Assembly: GCA_025997495.1 (NCBI GenBank)
Contig: BNUR01000146.1
Coordinates: 1 to 6,840 of the forward strand
Direction of reading: 5' to 3'
Source of the DNA: Spirochaetia bacterium
GTDB taxonomy: Bacteria; Spirochaetota; Spirochaetia; Treponematales; Breznakiellaceae
Length of the DNA stretch: 6,840 bases
The position numbers and the translations under genes were made by a program. Positions 1 to 5,365 of the stretch are shown here, in pieces; positions within the stretch are counted from its first letter, which is position 1, and each line of letters starts with the position of its first letter. The notes beneath the pieces were generated by a model. That model made no database searches, had not been told where the DNA came from, and saw nothing but the letters and a program-made list of their open reading frames with translations.

Positions 1-93
1 CCCGTCATTATCAGGCGTCGGGCAGCCCGTAAGGCAAAAGCTTACCAGCAGGGTCATCAGTAATACTGTTCCAAAATAGTTATGTGCTTTCAT
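1..93 (-). CDS. Predicted lipoprotein, N-terminal part only (cut by window edge)
   Basis: An ATG at 93 opens 31 codons that run off the left edge without a stop. The peptide starts MKAHNYFGT, has a hydrophobic stretch (about residues 8-22) and a lipobox L-T-G-C with the lipidated cysteine at residue 24, followed by an acidic PTPDNDG linker. A Shine-Dalgarno AAGGAG lies 5 nt upstream of the ATG. This is the usual layout of a bacterial lipoprotein exported by Sec and lipidated by Lgt. It begins 19 nt after the stop of the glycoside hydrolase gene, so the two are almost certainly co-transcribed. The post-cysteine motif GCPxxDxDG resembles that of the lipoprotein gene at 1685-2215. The function of the mature part cannot be judged from 7 residues. 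Confidence 0.8.
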   Translation of the reverse strand, partial: MKAHNYFGTVLLMTLLVSFCLTGCPTPDNDG

Positions 94-112
94 AAATTCT
101 CCTTACTACAAA

Positions 113-1600
113 TTAGGGCGCGGAAATCCGCGGAGGCAGGGGATCTGCGCCCGCATTCCAGGTAAGAATAAGCGGCGTTTTGCTTAGGGTAATGACGGCC
201 TTTCCCCCGCTGTCTATGCCCGCAGGGGGAGCCAGCCGGTTAGTTCCATCGGCACTTTCAAATTCCCGTTCCGCAGGGTCGTGAAGCAGCCAACTATTTC
301 CCGGAAGGATTACCGTTACCCCCAGGGATGCATCTTTATCGTTCCAAAGGATCAGGGTACGCTTGCCGTCATCCTTTTCAAAGTAGAAGGACTGTATATC
401 TGCGGAAAGGCCGGAACGTTTGGGCAGAGTCGGCCGGTAGGTATAACCGGGAATATACTTGGCCCAGAGGGCATAAGCATTTGCCCCCTGTTTAAGGACA
501 TACTTGCCGTCAACTTTACTATTCACCACTAAACCGAACCACTTTTCAGCGTCCGCTTTTTCTTGCGGGGTGGCATCCGCATATTTTTTACTATCAAAAA
601 GATGATACCAGAAAATATGGCCGGCCCCCTGGGTTGCAAGGAGGGTGAGCGTTTTTACCACCTTTTCGGGCAGCTCAGCCTCGGTGATAGTCCAGGGATA
701 ATAGCCGCCTGAGGGGTATCCTTCTTCGGTAACCCATATTTTGTCTCCAAAGCCGTATGGAGTTACGATAGCCTTAAAATCATTGTAGGCTTTTGTTACG
801 CTCTGGGGAGTTTCGGAATAGGGATGAAAGGCTACCGCATCAAGGGTCGTCTTGATAATCCCCTTATCATATTCAAACATTCCCCGGATAAACTCAGGGG
901 AGGCCCCGCTGAAAAAGGCCCCGCCGGTTATTGTTAAATGGATGTTTTCATCGGGATGTTCGACATTGAGCTCCGTCTCCACCTCGCGGATAGCCAGAGC
1001 CGCCGTCTTGGTAAGCGCGTAAAATTCCTCATCGGTTCCGGTCCAAAAACGCGGCCTGTTGTCGGGCTCGTTCCAAATATTCCAGACACCCACATCCCTG
1101 TAGAGCTTTTTAACCATCGTTTTAACCTGTTCACGGTACAGGGGGAGCATTTCGGCGGATACATGATTGTCGCTGCTGCCTTCAGGATGAATCCAGGGCG
1201 TATCATAGGCCATGACGGCGAATGCCCTGGTACTCGGATGGGATGCAACCCCGGCCAAATAATCTACCTTATAATTTTCATTCCAATGGTGGTCCAGATT
1301 GGCCAGAATCGCCGGGGTAACACCGTCGGCGGGTTTCCAGCGGTCTCCGGCAGATTTTCCTCCCATGGCCTCACGATAGGTGGGCGGCGCAGGTTCAAAC
1401 CCGTCCCAGCTAAAATCCGAAAGCATCCAGACTACCCCCATGGTCTCCAAAAGCTCGAAATCACCGGCATGAACCATGCCCATAATATCGCTAGGGATGG
1501 ACACCGGCAGGGGATCGGGGGCCGGGTCGGAATTGCCGGAATCACCAAAATTACAGGAAGCCAGAAAAAGGCCCGCCAGCAGAACCGAAATTTTACGCAT
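113..1600 (-). CDS. Glycoside hydrolase lipoprotein, clan GH-A type (GH39-like?)
   Basis: This encodes 495 residues. The start is set at the ATG at 1600, not further upstream, because GAGGAG lies 6 nt before it and the protein then opens with a proper signal: MRKISVLLAGLFLASC, lipobox L-A-S-C with Cys16. A Pro/Asp-rich linker follows (about 20-36). The rest reads as a (beta/alpha)8-barrel hydrolase. An N-terminal 'DFSWDGFEP' segment (62-70) is typical of clan GH-A enzymes. 'WNIWNEPDN' contains the probable acid/base Glu178, and 'KIWVTEEGY' carries the probable nucleophile Glu292. 'AFHPYS' (257-262) and 'HIFWYHLFD' (328-336) are further barrel-strand motifs. Residues after about 395 look like a small beta domain. 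By family knowledge these are retaining glycosidases acting on polysaccharide outside the cytoplasm. GH39 is my best guess; GH5 or another clan A family is possible. The substrate is unknown. It sits between two lipoprotein genes in one operon. Confidence 0.75.
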   Translation of the reverse strand: MRKISVLLAGLFLASCNFGDSGNSDPAPDPLPVSIPSDIMGMVHAGDFELLETMGVVWMLSDFSWDGFEPAPPTYREAMGGKSAGDRWKPADGVTPAILANLDHHWNENYKVDYLAGVASHPSTRAFAVMAYDTPWIHPEGSSDNHVSAEMLPLYREQVKTMVKKLYRDVGVWNIWNEPDNRPRFWTGTDEEFYALTKTAALAIREVETELNVEHPDENIHLTITGGAFFSGASPEFIRGMFEYDKGIIKTTLDAVAFHPYSETPQSVTKAYNDFKAIVTPYGFGDKIWVTEEGYPSGGYYPWTITEAELPEKVVKTLTLLATQGAGHIFWYHLFDSKKYADATPQEKADAEKWFGLVVNSKVDGKYVLKQGANAYALWAKYIPGYTYRPTLPKRSGLSADIQSFYFEKDDGKRTLILWNDKDASLGVTVILPGNSWLLHDPAEREFESADGTNRLAPPAGIDSGGKAVITLSKTPLILTWNAGADPLPPRISAP

Positions 1601-1684
1601 CTTTTTCTCCTCAAAATAACAAAACCGAAAATTCCCCACCATTGGCAGGAAACCTTCGGCTCTATGCACAGCGCAGGGTAAACC

Positions 1685-2215
1685 CTATTTGGTATAGGTA
1701 CCGTCCATGCAGGATCTCGTACCGCCTGCCGCAGTACCGGTACCCTGAACAGCGATAGTTATTTTAGTATCACTTTCCTTTGTTACCGTAAAAATTACCC
1801 CGCTCAGTCCTTCAGGGGTACCCGGATTCGTGTTACCCAAGGGCCAGCAAAGGGAAAGATGGGTCTGATACTGATTTTCTCCTACATCGGTAAAATATCC
1901 GTTTATCTGTGAATATGCTCCACCATTATAACCGGTACCACCCCCGGTAGCTTCCCCCCAAACACCGACAAAAGTAAAATCAAAACTTTTCTCATCCCCG
2001 GGTCTTTTTGTAACCGTAAAAGTCACATCATCATAAGGGAGAAGCCCGCTGCCGCTATGTATGGGGTTCATTTTCCAAACCCCCGCCAAAATTCCCGCCG
2101 TATCGGATACCCCACCGTCATCATCATCCGCAGGGGGGCATCCAAGGAATGCCAGGGTGCATACCAGTACCAGCGCCAAACCGGCGCGGCCTGCTAATAC
2201 GTTTCTTTTCATCAT
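1685..2215 (-). CDS. Hypothetical lipoprotein, first gene of the hydrolase operon
   Basis: This encodes 176 residues. There is a positively charged N-terminus (MMKRNVLAGR), a hydrophobic core (12-24) and a loose lipobox F-L-G-C with Cys26, followed by an acidic PPADDDDGG linker. Phe at -3 fits the relaxed lipoboxes known in spirochaetes. The mature part is rich in Gly, Thr and Val, with repeated beta-like 'FTVTK' segments (66-70 and 142-146), suggesting a small beta-sandwich or barrel fold. Two Cys residues (123, 169) could pair. No family is recognised. GAGGAG lies 4 nt before the ATG at 2215 and 7 nt before the in-frame ATG at 2212, so either may be used. The next gene starts 84 nt downstream with no clear terminator between, so it probably shares a transcript with the glycoside hydrolase. 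It could be a surface binding protein for the same glycan, which is inference from position only. Confidence 0.75.
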   Translation of the reverse strand: MMKRNVLAGRAGLALVLVCTLAFLGCPPADDDDGGVSDTAGILAGVWKMNPIHSGSGLLPYDDVTFTVTKRPGDEKSFDFTFVGVWGEATGGGTGYNGGAYSQINGYFTDVGENQYQTHLSLCWPLGNTNPGTPEGLSGVIFTVTKESDTKITIAVQGTGTAAGGTRSCMDGTYTK

Positions 2216-2268
2216 TATTCTCCTCTCATCCAGGTTGAATACTCCGAGCCCACAAGCCCTTATTCATT

Positions 2269-2296
2269 ATTATGACAAAAAATGGGATTTTGTCAA
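2269..2296 (-). promoter_or_regulatory. Promoter P1 with embedded palindrome, drives the lipoprotein/hydrolase operon
   Basis: Read on the minus strand there is a perfect -35 TTGACA (2291-2296), a 16-bp spacer and a -10 CATAAT (2269-2274). A perfect 8-bp inverted repeat, TGACAAAA / TTTTGTCA with a 7-nt centre (2273-2295), fills the space from the -35 to the edge of the -10. A protein bound there would block RNA polymerase, so it may be an operator. The same layout recurs in P2 at 3598-3625. The leader to the first gene is about 50 nt. Confidence 0.65.
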
Positions 2297-2306
2297 GCAT
2301 AAATTT

Positions 2307-2339
2307 AAAAAACCCTAAACTCCCGCAGGTTCGGGGTTT
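2307..2339 (-). terminator. Rho-independent terminator after hicA module 1
   Basis: On the minus strand, 5 nt after the hicA stop codon, AAACCC pairs with GGGTTT. An inner AAC/GTT pairing continues the stem, and a run of six T follows. It separates the hicBA transcript from promoter P1, which begins about 10 nt further on. Confidence 0.6.
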
Positions 2340-2343
2340 CCTC

Positions 2344-2520
2344 CTATTTTACAAGATTTTTAATGATAGCTTTGGCAAGATATTCATGAATATCATTATG
2401 CCGAGGAATTTCTTCTATTGCTTTTGTCCGGGGATTTTGGTACACGTCATGATTTGCTCCGTGACGAACAAAGACCGCTCCCGCTATGGTAATGATTTTA
2501 ATAATTTTGTTTCTCTTCAA
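2344..2520 (-). CDS. hicA: HicA family mRNA interferase toxin (module 1), TTG start
   Basis: This encodes 58 residues, starting with TTG at 2520; no ATG is available. The TTG shares four bases (TTGA) with the TGA stop of hicB, the same coupling as the ATGA overlaps in the other two modules. The protein begins KRNKIIKII after the start and has the HicA core 'FVRHGANHDVY' (18-28) with the likely catalytic His24. 'PRHNDI' (39-44) and 'LAKAIIKNL' (48-56) match the conserved C-terminal half. HicA proteins have a dsRBD-like fold and cleave mRNA without ribosomes when free of HicB. Length is normal for the family (about 55-65 residues). It is translated after hicB and followed by a terminator. The sequence looks intact. 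A TTG start would keep toxin output low. Confidence 0.85.
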   Translation of the reverse strand: MKRNKIIKIITIAGAVFVRHGANHDVYQNPRTKAIEEIPRHNDIHEYLAKAIIKNLVK

Positions 2521-2705
2521 GCAACAACCAGGGTTCCACGCTGTTTCACGCCGTTACTATTCGCGCTAAAATCTTCATATAAAGACTTAAGCATTTCTTC
2601 AAGCTCTTTGAGTGTTCTCCCTTGGGTCATGTGGTCGGGATAATCATTAAGATACCCTAAAAAATAATCGCCATCCTTCCAATAGGTGTATTCTAAATTT
2701 GTCAT
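2517..2705 (-). CDS. hicB: HicB family antitoxin (module 1)
   Basis: This encodes 62 residues. The N-terminal half 'EYTYWKDGDYFLGYLNDYPDHMTQG' region (5-29) and the following helix 'TLKELEEMLKSLYEDF' (31-46) are the partial-RNase H-like fold of HicB/UPF0150 antitoxins, which sit on HicA and cover its active site. GGAGG lies 7 nt before the ATG at 2705. The protein ends with a short strand (KQRGTLVVA) and has no room for the C-terminal ribbon-helix-helix or helix-turn-helix domain found in longer HicB proteins. DNA binding and self-repression by this short form is therefore uncertain, although its promoter contains a palindrome. Gene order is antitoxin first, with the toxin overlapping by 4 nt. 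Confidence 0.87.
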   Translation of the reverse strand: MTNLEYTYWKDGDYFLGYLNDYPDHMTQGRTLKELEEMLKSLYEDFSANSNGVKQRGTLVVA

Positions 2706-2718
2706 TGTTTTCCTCCAA

Positions 2719-2755
2719 GTATAAATTAGTATACCCTATAATGGGTGATTTGCAA
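2719..2755 (-). promoter_or_regulatory. Promoter of hicBA module 1 with palindrome over the -10
   Basis: On the minus strand there is a -35-like TTGCAA (2750-2755), a 16-bp spacer and a -10 TATACT (2728-2733). The inverted repeat GTATA-N6-TATAC (2719-2734) covers the -10 and start-site region, a typical place for a TA autoregulation operator. The -35 is weak. Confidence 0.5.
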
Positions 2756-2771
2756 CGGCACGCAGGTGCCG
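2756..2771 (-). terminator. Possible weak terminator hairpin after the beta-barrel gene
   Basis: CGGCAC pairs with GTGCCG across a 4-nt loop, 17 nt past the stop codon of the 2789-3577 gene. On the minus strand only TTG follows rather than a T-run, so intrinsic termination would be poor and some read-through into hicBA module 1 is likely. The hairpin abuts the hicB -35. Confidence 0.3.
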
Positions 2772-2788
2772 CAAACGGCGGTTCCCGC

Positions 2789-3577
2789 TTACTTGCCATT
2801 GATAATTTTATAGCCCACCGCCAGCTTGTAGGTGAGTCCATGGGCAAAACCTTCCATTTTGGTAATGCCGGTGGCGGGGACGGCGATATCGTTGTAATAG
2901 GTCAGGCTGTTTAAAAGCTCTTCGCGAAGATCGAAGCCCCAGAGGAATTCATTGCGAAGGAAGAACCTATCGGTCAGGGCAACATCCACACCGGCGCCGA
3001 GCTTAATCCAGATGTCGTCAAAATAAGAAAGAACCGCTTCCCGTTTAAATTTCCCTTCGGCATCAGATTTGCCGTATTCATCGTATCGCCCCCAACTGGC
3101 GCCCTGCCCGTCTGTGGCTGAAAGGAATATCTGATAGTCAATACCAAGCAAAGGGAAAATGGTAACCCTATCGTTTATCTTGAAGGGATACTTGCCCAAT
3201 GCACTGACGTTTATGTAGGTGTCGGTACCCGTCGTGTTGGTAAGGCCGTTACCTGAAGGGTCCGGCCCGGAGAGCCGGCCAACGGGGCTCCAAAGCATAC
3301 CGATATCCACTTCAGCATAGGTCGCGTCCACAAAAATATCGAACCCGAGCCGGTCTTCGTCGGTAATGGTCATAGCGTCCACTTTTTCAGTGCCGTCATG
3401 CTTCCCAATGCCAAATCCGCCATTGGGAATTGGCTTTGTTTTAACCACATCATCCCGAAAGGTGCTAATTACCCACAAATTGCCCCATTGAAAGCCGCCC
3501 CCAACGCTCAAATCAAAGGCGAAGGTGGACGTAGCCAGCGCTGCCGCACACACCACGAATAAAAGACCCTTTTTCAT
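2789..3577 (-). CDS. Predicted outer-membrane beta-barrel protein with signal peptide
   Basis: This encodes 262 residues from the ATG at 3577. GGAGG lies 7 nt upstream, and an earlier in-frame ATG at 3625 would fall inside the promoter's -35 box. The N-terminus MKKGLLFVVCAAALATSTFA is a classic Sec signal peptide, probably cut after AFA or FAF near residues 20-21. The mature chain is aromatic and Gly-rich with alternating hydrophobic/polar strands: 'GFDIFVDATYAEVDIGMLW' (78-96), a pair around 121-152, 'IWIKLGAGVDVAL' (189-201) and 'LTYKLAVGYKI' (248-258). These resemble transmembrane beta-strands of a small porin-like barrel, with a Gly/Asp-rich loop around 155-175. No family is recognised. 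It does not end in Phe, the usual barrel assembly signal. It is transcribed alone from P2, a promoter built like the one that drives the lipoprotein/hydrolase operon. Confidence 0.75.
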   Translation of the reverse strand: MKKGLLFVVCAAALATSTFAFDLSVGGGFQWGNLWVISTFRDDVVKTKPIPNGGFGIGKHDGTEKVDAMTITDEDRLGFDIFVDATYAEVDIGMLWSPVGRLSGPDPSGNGLTNTTGTDTYINVSALGKYPFKINDRVTIFPLLGIDYQIFLSATDGQGASWGRYDEYGKSDAEGKFKREAVLSYFDDIWIKLGAGVDVALTDRFFLRNEFLWGFDLREELLNSLTYYNDIAVPATGITKMEGFAHGLTYKLAVGYKIINGK

Positions 3578-3597
3578 AGAATTTCCTCCATTGGGTG

Positions 3598-3625
3598 AGT
3601 ATGACATATTTCCGATTTTTGTCAA
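3598..3625 (-). promoter_or_regulatory. Promoter P2 with TGACA/TGTCA palindrome, drives the beta-barrel gene
   Basis: On the minus strand there is a -35 TTGACA (3620-3625), a 16-bp spacer and a -10 CATACT (3598-3603). TGACA and TGTCA arms bound a 23-bp imperfect palindrome (3602-3624), the same span as in P1. The context TGCTTGACAAAA before the spacer is also shared with P1. The distance from the -10 to the ATG is only 20 nt, giving a very short leader that still holds the Shine-Dalgarno. Confidence 0.6.
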
Positions 3626-3678
3626 GCAGGCTGACTAGGAGCCTGTTGCACTTGTGGGTTTTTTGCGCTTGATGCCGC

Positions 3679-3698
3679 AAAAAACCCCGATAAAGGGG
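3679..3698 (-). terminator. Intrinsic terminator inside the palindromic element
   Basis: Read on the minus strand, CCCC, a 6-nt loop and GGGG are followed by six T. It would stop transcripts coming from hicBA module 2 before they reach promoter P2. Confidence 0.55.
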
Positions 3699-3721
3699 CA
3701 TCCTTACGGAGTTTGCAGGGT

Positions 3722-3750
3722 AAAAATCGCCTTGAAGGCCGATTTTTTTT
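3722..3750. terminator. Long hairpin, possible bidirectional terminator
   Basis: AAAAATCG (3722-3729) pairs with CGATTTTT (3740-3747), with an inner CCTT/AAGG. T-runs follow the stem on the plus strand (eight T, 3743-3750) and lie within the stem on the minus strand. It lies about 30 nt beyond the hicA stop of module 2. Confidence 0.5.
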
Positions 3751-3778
3751 ATCAAACTGCACGAAGTGCGACAAACTC

Positions 3779-3952
3779 CTAGGACAATTTTTTTATTATT
3801 TCCCTGGCTAAGATTTCGTTAATATCAGGATGCCGGGGAACCCGTTCTTCGATTCCAGTCCGCGGATTTTTATAGACGTCATGCTTTTTTCCATGACTTA
3901 CAAAAATACACCCTTGAGCGTGCAATTTTTTAACCAGTGCACCTCGTTTCAT
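3779..3952 (-). CDS. hicA: HicA family mRNA interferase toxin (module 2)
   Basis: This encodes 57 residues from the ATG at 3952, which overlaps the hicB stop by 4 nt (ATGA). The protein begins MKRGALVKKL and carries 'FVSHGKKHDVY' (17-27) with the likely catalytic His24. 'VPRHPDINEILAREIIKKL' (38-56) is the conserved C-terminal HicA segment. The sequence looks intact and of normal length. The HicA fold binds and cuts mRNA; HicB from the upstream gene would inhibit it. Its last codon and TAG stop lie in the right inverted repeat of the adjacent palindromic element, so that element may have supplied the stop codon and trimmed the tail. The gene is distinct from module 1: the cores match but the helices differ, so this is not a recent duplication. 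Confidence 0.87.
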   Translation of the reverse strand: MKRGALVKKLHAQGCIFVSHGKKHDVYKNPRTGIEERVPRHPDINEILAREIIKKLS

Positions 3953-4149
3953 GCGGTGACTTTCAGCTTCCCGATTTTTCTCGCCGGTATTTCCCGAGGG
4001 TCTTCTTCCTGCTGAATTTCATATAAATCCATCAGCATTTCTTCAAGCTCCGGAATATCTTTACCCTGCGTCCAGTGATCGGGCCAATCATTGAGATACC
4101 CCAAATACCAACCATCCTTTTCCTGCCAATACGTATATTGCAATTCCAT
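3949..4149 (-). CDS. hicB: HicB family antitoxin (module 2)
   Basis: This encodes 66 residues. 'QYTYWQEKDGWYLGYLNDWPDHWTQG' region (4-29) plus the helix 'IPELEEMLMDLYEIQQEE' (32-49) is the HicB partial-RNase H-like fold. It is closest in this window to module 1 (shared YLGYLND.PDH.TQG and ELEEML..LYE). AGGAGG lies 6 nt before the ATG. It ends 'IGKLKVTA' with no C-terminal DNA-binding domain. The product should bind and neutralise the HicA encoded immediately downstream. Its promoter faces the Rpn-family gene on the other strand across about 160 bp. Confidence 0.88.
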   Translation of the reverse strand: MELQYTYWQEKDGWYLGYLNDWPDHWTQGKDIPELEEMLMDLYEIQQEEDPREIPARKIGKLKVTA

Positions 4150-4178
4150 AATTTCCTCCTAACCCGCCGCTATATTCA

Positions 4179-4209
4179 TTATTATAAGCCATAATAAGTA
4201 CTCCTTCAA
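4179..4209 (-). promoter_or_regulatory. Promoter of hicBA module 2 with 7-bp palindrome over the -10
   Basis: On the minus strand there is a -35-like TTGAAG (4204-4209), a 17-bp spacer and a perfect -10 TATAAT (4181-4186). A perfect inverted repeat, TTATTAT-N5-ATAATAA (4179-4197), overlaps the -10, a likely autoregulation site. It differs in sequence from the module 1 palindrome, consistent with separate regulators. Confidence 0.6.
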
Positions 4210-4275
4210 GGCGTGCAGGATAAACGCGTAAGAGAAGAATTTACCGCAAAGGACAGTTGGGCTAAAGCAAAACAC

Positions 4276-4305
4276 CCCTCACTCCCCTGCTTACGGGTAG
4301 GAGGG
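4276..4305 (+). promoter_or_regulatory. Hairpin that could hide the ribosome-binding site of the Rpn gene
   Basis: CCCTC (4276-4280) can pair with GAGGG (4301-4305), and CCC (4284-4286) with GGG (4295-4297). The right arm is the Shine-Dalgarno AGGAGG of the gene at 4311. Folding would limit translation initiation. No convincing -35/-10 was found for this gene in 4210-4275. Confidence 0.35.
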
Positions 4306-4310
4306 CAAAA

Positions 4311-5186
4311 ATGTCCAAGCCAATCCATCTTAGCCCCGATGATGTCCTTTGCGACATCACCCGGGACAGTATTTTCAAGGCAGTGTTTACCCGGGAAACT
4401 CCGGAGTCCCAGGGAGCTTTGAAGTTCCTCGTTTCCGCCGCCATTAGGCAGCCGGTGAAGGTCATCACCGTCATTGCCAATGAACCCCCGGTCAATGACA
4501 CCAGGGAACGGCAGATCCGGTACGATATCACCGTCAAATTCAATGATAACCAGTTGGGGGATGTGGAAATGACCGTAAATCCCGATAAGGAGGAGCACAA
4601 ACGGCAGGAATACTTTCTGGCCCGGCTGTTTGCTACCCAGGAAATTAAGGGGAAAGACAGGAGCTACCGGGATCTGCGGCCAACCTACCAAATATCGTTA
4701 CTGGGAAAGGGAAGAATTCATGATGATGATGATCTGGTTCACCGGTTTGTCTATTATGACCCGGAACATAACTTGTCTTTTAAGGGGTTAACGGTCATAA
4801 TTGATATCGAACTGGAAAAAGCAAAGAAAGTTGCGGCCGAAAAGACGGTTCCTGAAATGGCGGACATAGAACGGTGGGCAGTATTTTTTCGGTATCACCT
4901 GGATCCCGCAAAACGGGAACTGATCAATGAGATTCTTGAATACGAGGAAGGGATATCTATGGCAGCGGAAGGATTATTAACGGTGACCCAGGCCGAAAGG
5001 GATGCGGTACGGCAGATCAGTGAACTCAAATATGAGCTGGATATGCAGAGTGCGCTGGTTTATGCGAAAGAGGACGGCTATGAGCAGGCTAAGAAGGAAG
5101 CTGAAAAAATAATCCAAAGATTGGAACGGGAAAACGAAGAACTGCGGCGCAGAGTTGCCGGTTCCGGCCCCAATACCGGGCTATGA
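4311..5186 (+). CDS. Rpn family recombination-promoting nuclease / PD-(D/E)XK putative transposase
   Basis: This encodes 291 residues, with AGGAGG 6 nt before the ATG. The N-terminus 'DDVLCDITRDSIFKAVF' region (10-26) is the helix that opens Rpn/PF12784-type proteins. The nuclease core follows: 'RYDITVKFNDNQLGDVEM' (70-87) has Asp72 and Glu86 in the positions of the PD-(D/E)XK metal ligands. The third position of the ExK/ExQ motif is Thr88 rather than Lys or Gln, so activity is uncertain. 'EYFLARLFATQEIKG' (100-114), 'YQISLLG' (126-132) and 'RWAVFFRYH' (188-196) are typical downstream family motifs. From about 230 the chain is a charged coiled coil, ending in an ELRRRV helix. Members promote RecA-independent recombination or act as nucleases in mobile DNA. 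It is often annotated as transposase, but no terminal repeats border it here. A partial copy of its C-terminus follows 22 nt downstream. Confidence 0.82.
   Translation: MSKPIHLSPDDVLCDITRDSIFKAVFTRETPESQGALKFLVSAAIRQPVKVITVIANEPPVNDTRERQIRYDITVKFNDNQLGDVEMTVNPDKEEHKRQEYFLARLFATQEIKGKDRSYRDLRPTYQISLLGKGRIHDDDDLVHRFVYYDPEHNLSFKGLTVIIDIELEKAKKVAAEKTVPEMADIERWAVFFRYHLDPAKRELINEILEYEEGISMAAEGLLTVTQAERDAVRQISELKYELDMQSALVYAKEDGYEQAKKEAEKIIQRLERENEELRRRVAGSGPNTGL
4938..5115 (+). repeat. Source copy of a partial tandem duplication
   Basis: The DNA from GAATACGAGGA through GAAAAAATAATCCA reappears with point changes at 5188-5365, an offset of 250 bp. Both copies encode EYEEGISMA, LLTVTQ, KYEL and GYEQAK, and end at EKIIQ. 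The two open differently on the left (ATTCTT versus TATGAC), which marks the duplication boundary. Confidence 0.7.
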
Positions 5187-5187
5187 C

Positions 5188-5365
5188 GAATACGAGGAGG
5201 GGATATCCATGGCGACGGAAGAATTGTTGACGGTGACCCAGGAGGAAAAAGACTGGGTACGGAGAGAAAGCGAGTACAAATATGAACTGCACTTGCAATT
5301 TATGCTGGACAAAAAGGAAGAGGAAGGGTATGAGCAGGCCAAGAGGGAAGATGAAAAAATAATCC
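5188..5365 (+). repeat. Second copy of the partial tandem duplication
   Basis: This pairs with 4938-5115. It covers the start of the 5209-5547 gene and its ribosome-binding site: GAGGAGG in this copy corresponds to GAGGAAG inside the Rpn gene. The duplication thus placed a usable start signal in front of a detached C-terminus. Confidence 0.7.

Larger units (their letters stand above)
3635..3782. repeat. MITE-like palindromic element with terminal inverted repeats
   Basis: The 148-bp stretch starts CTAGGAGCCTGTTGCACT (3635-3652) and ends in its imperfect reverse complement (3765-3782, 3 mismatches in 18). It is full of hairpins: a perfect 12-bp stem at 3656-3667/3676-3687, CCCC/GGGG at 3685-3698, an 8-bp stem at 3722-3729/3740-3747 and GCAC-gaa-GTGC near the right end. 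There is no ORF of its own. The TA-GGAG...CTCC-TA ends would fit insertion at a TA dinucleotide as in IS630/Tc1-type elements, which is inference. The right end contains the hicA stop codon of module 2, and the left end stops 10 nt short of P2's -35. It could instead be an immobile double terminator. Confidence 0.55.

Noticed and set aside
938..1681. 247-codon plus-strand ORF antisense to the glycoside hydrolase
   Set aside because: No ribosome-binding site, no recognisable motifs, and it lies fully opposite a gene with clear catalytic motifs and a signal peptide; it is a shadow frame.
2272..2643. 123-codon plus-strand ORF over promoter P1 and hicBA module 1
   Set aside because: It is antisense to hicA and hicB, which have family motifs and a coupled overlap; it has no motif of its own.
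3578..3625. N-terminal extension of the beta-barrel protein
   Set aside because: The upstream ATG at 3625 falls inside the -35 box; the start at 3577 has GGAGG and gives a clean signal peptide.
4213..4275. Short plus-strand reading frame before the Rpn gene (contains EEFTAKDSWAKAK)
   Set aside because: It reads like common intergenic repeat-derived sequence rather than a protein, and has no ribosome-binding site.
4206..4691. 161-codon minus-strand ORF opposite the Rpn gene start
   Set aside because: Shadow of the nuclease domain coding sequence; no start signal.
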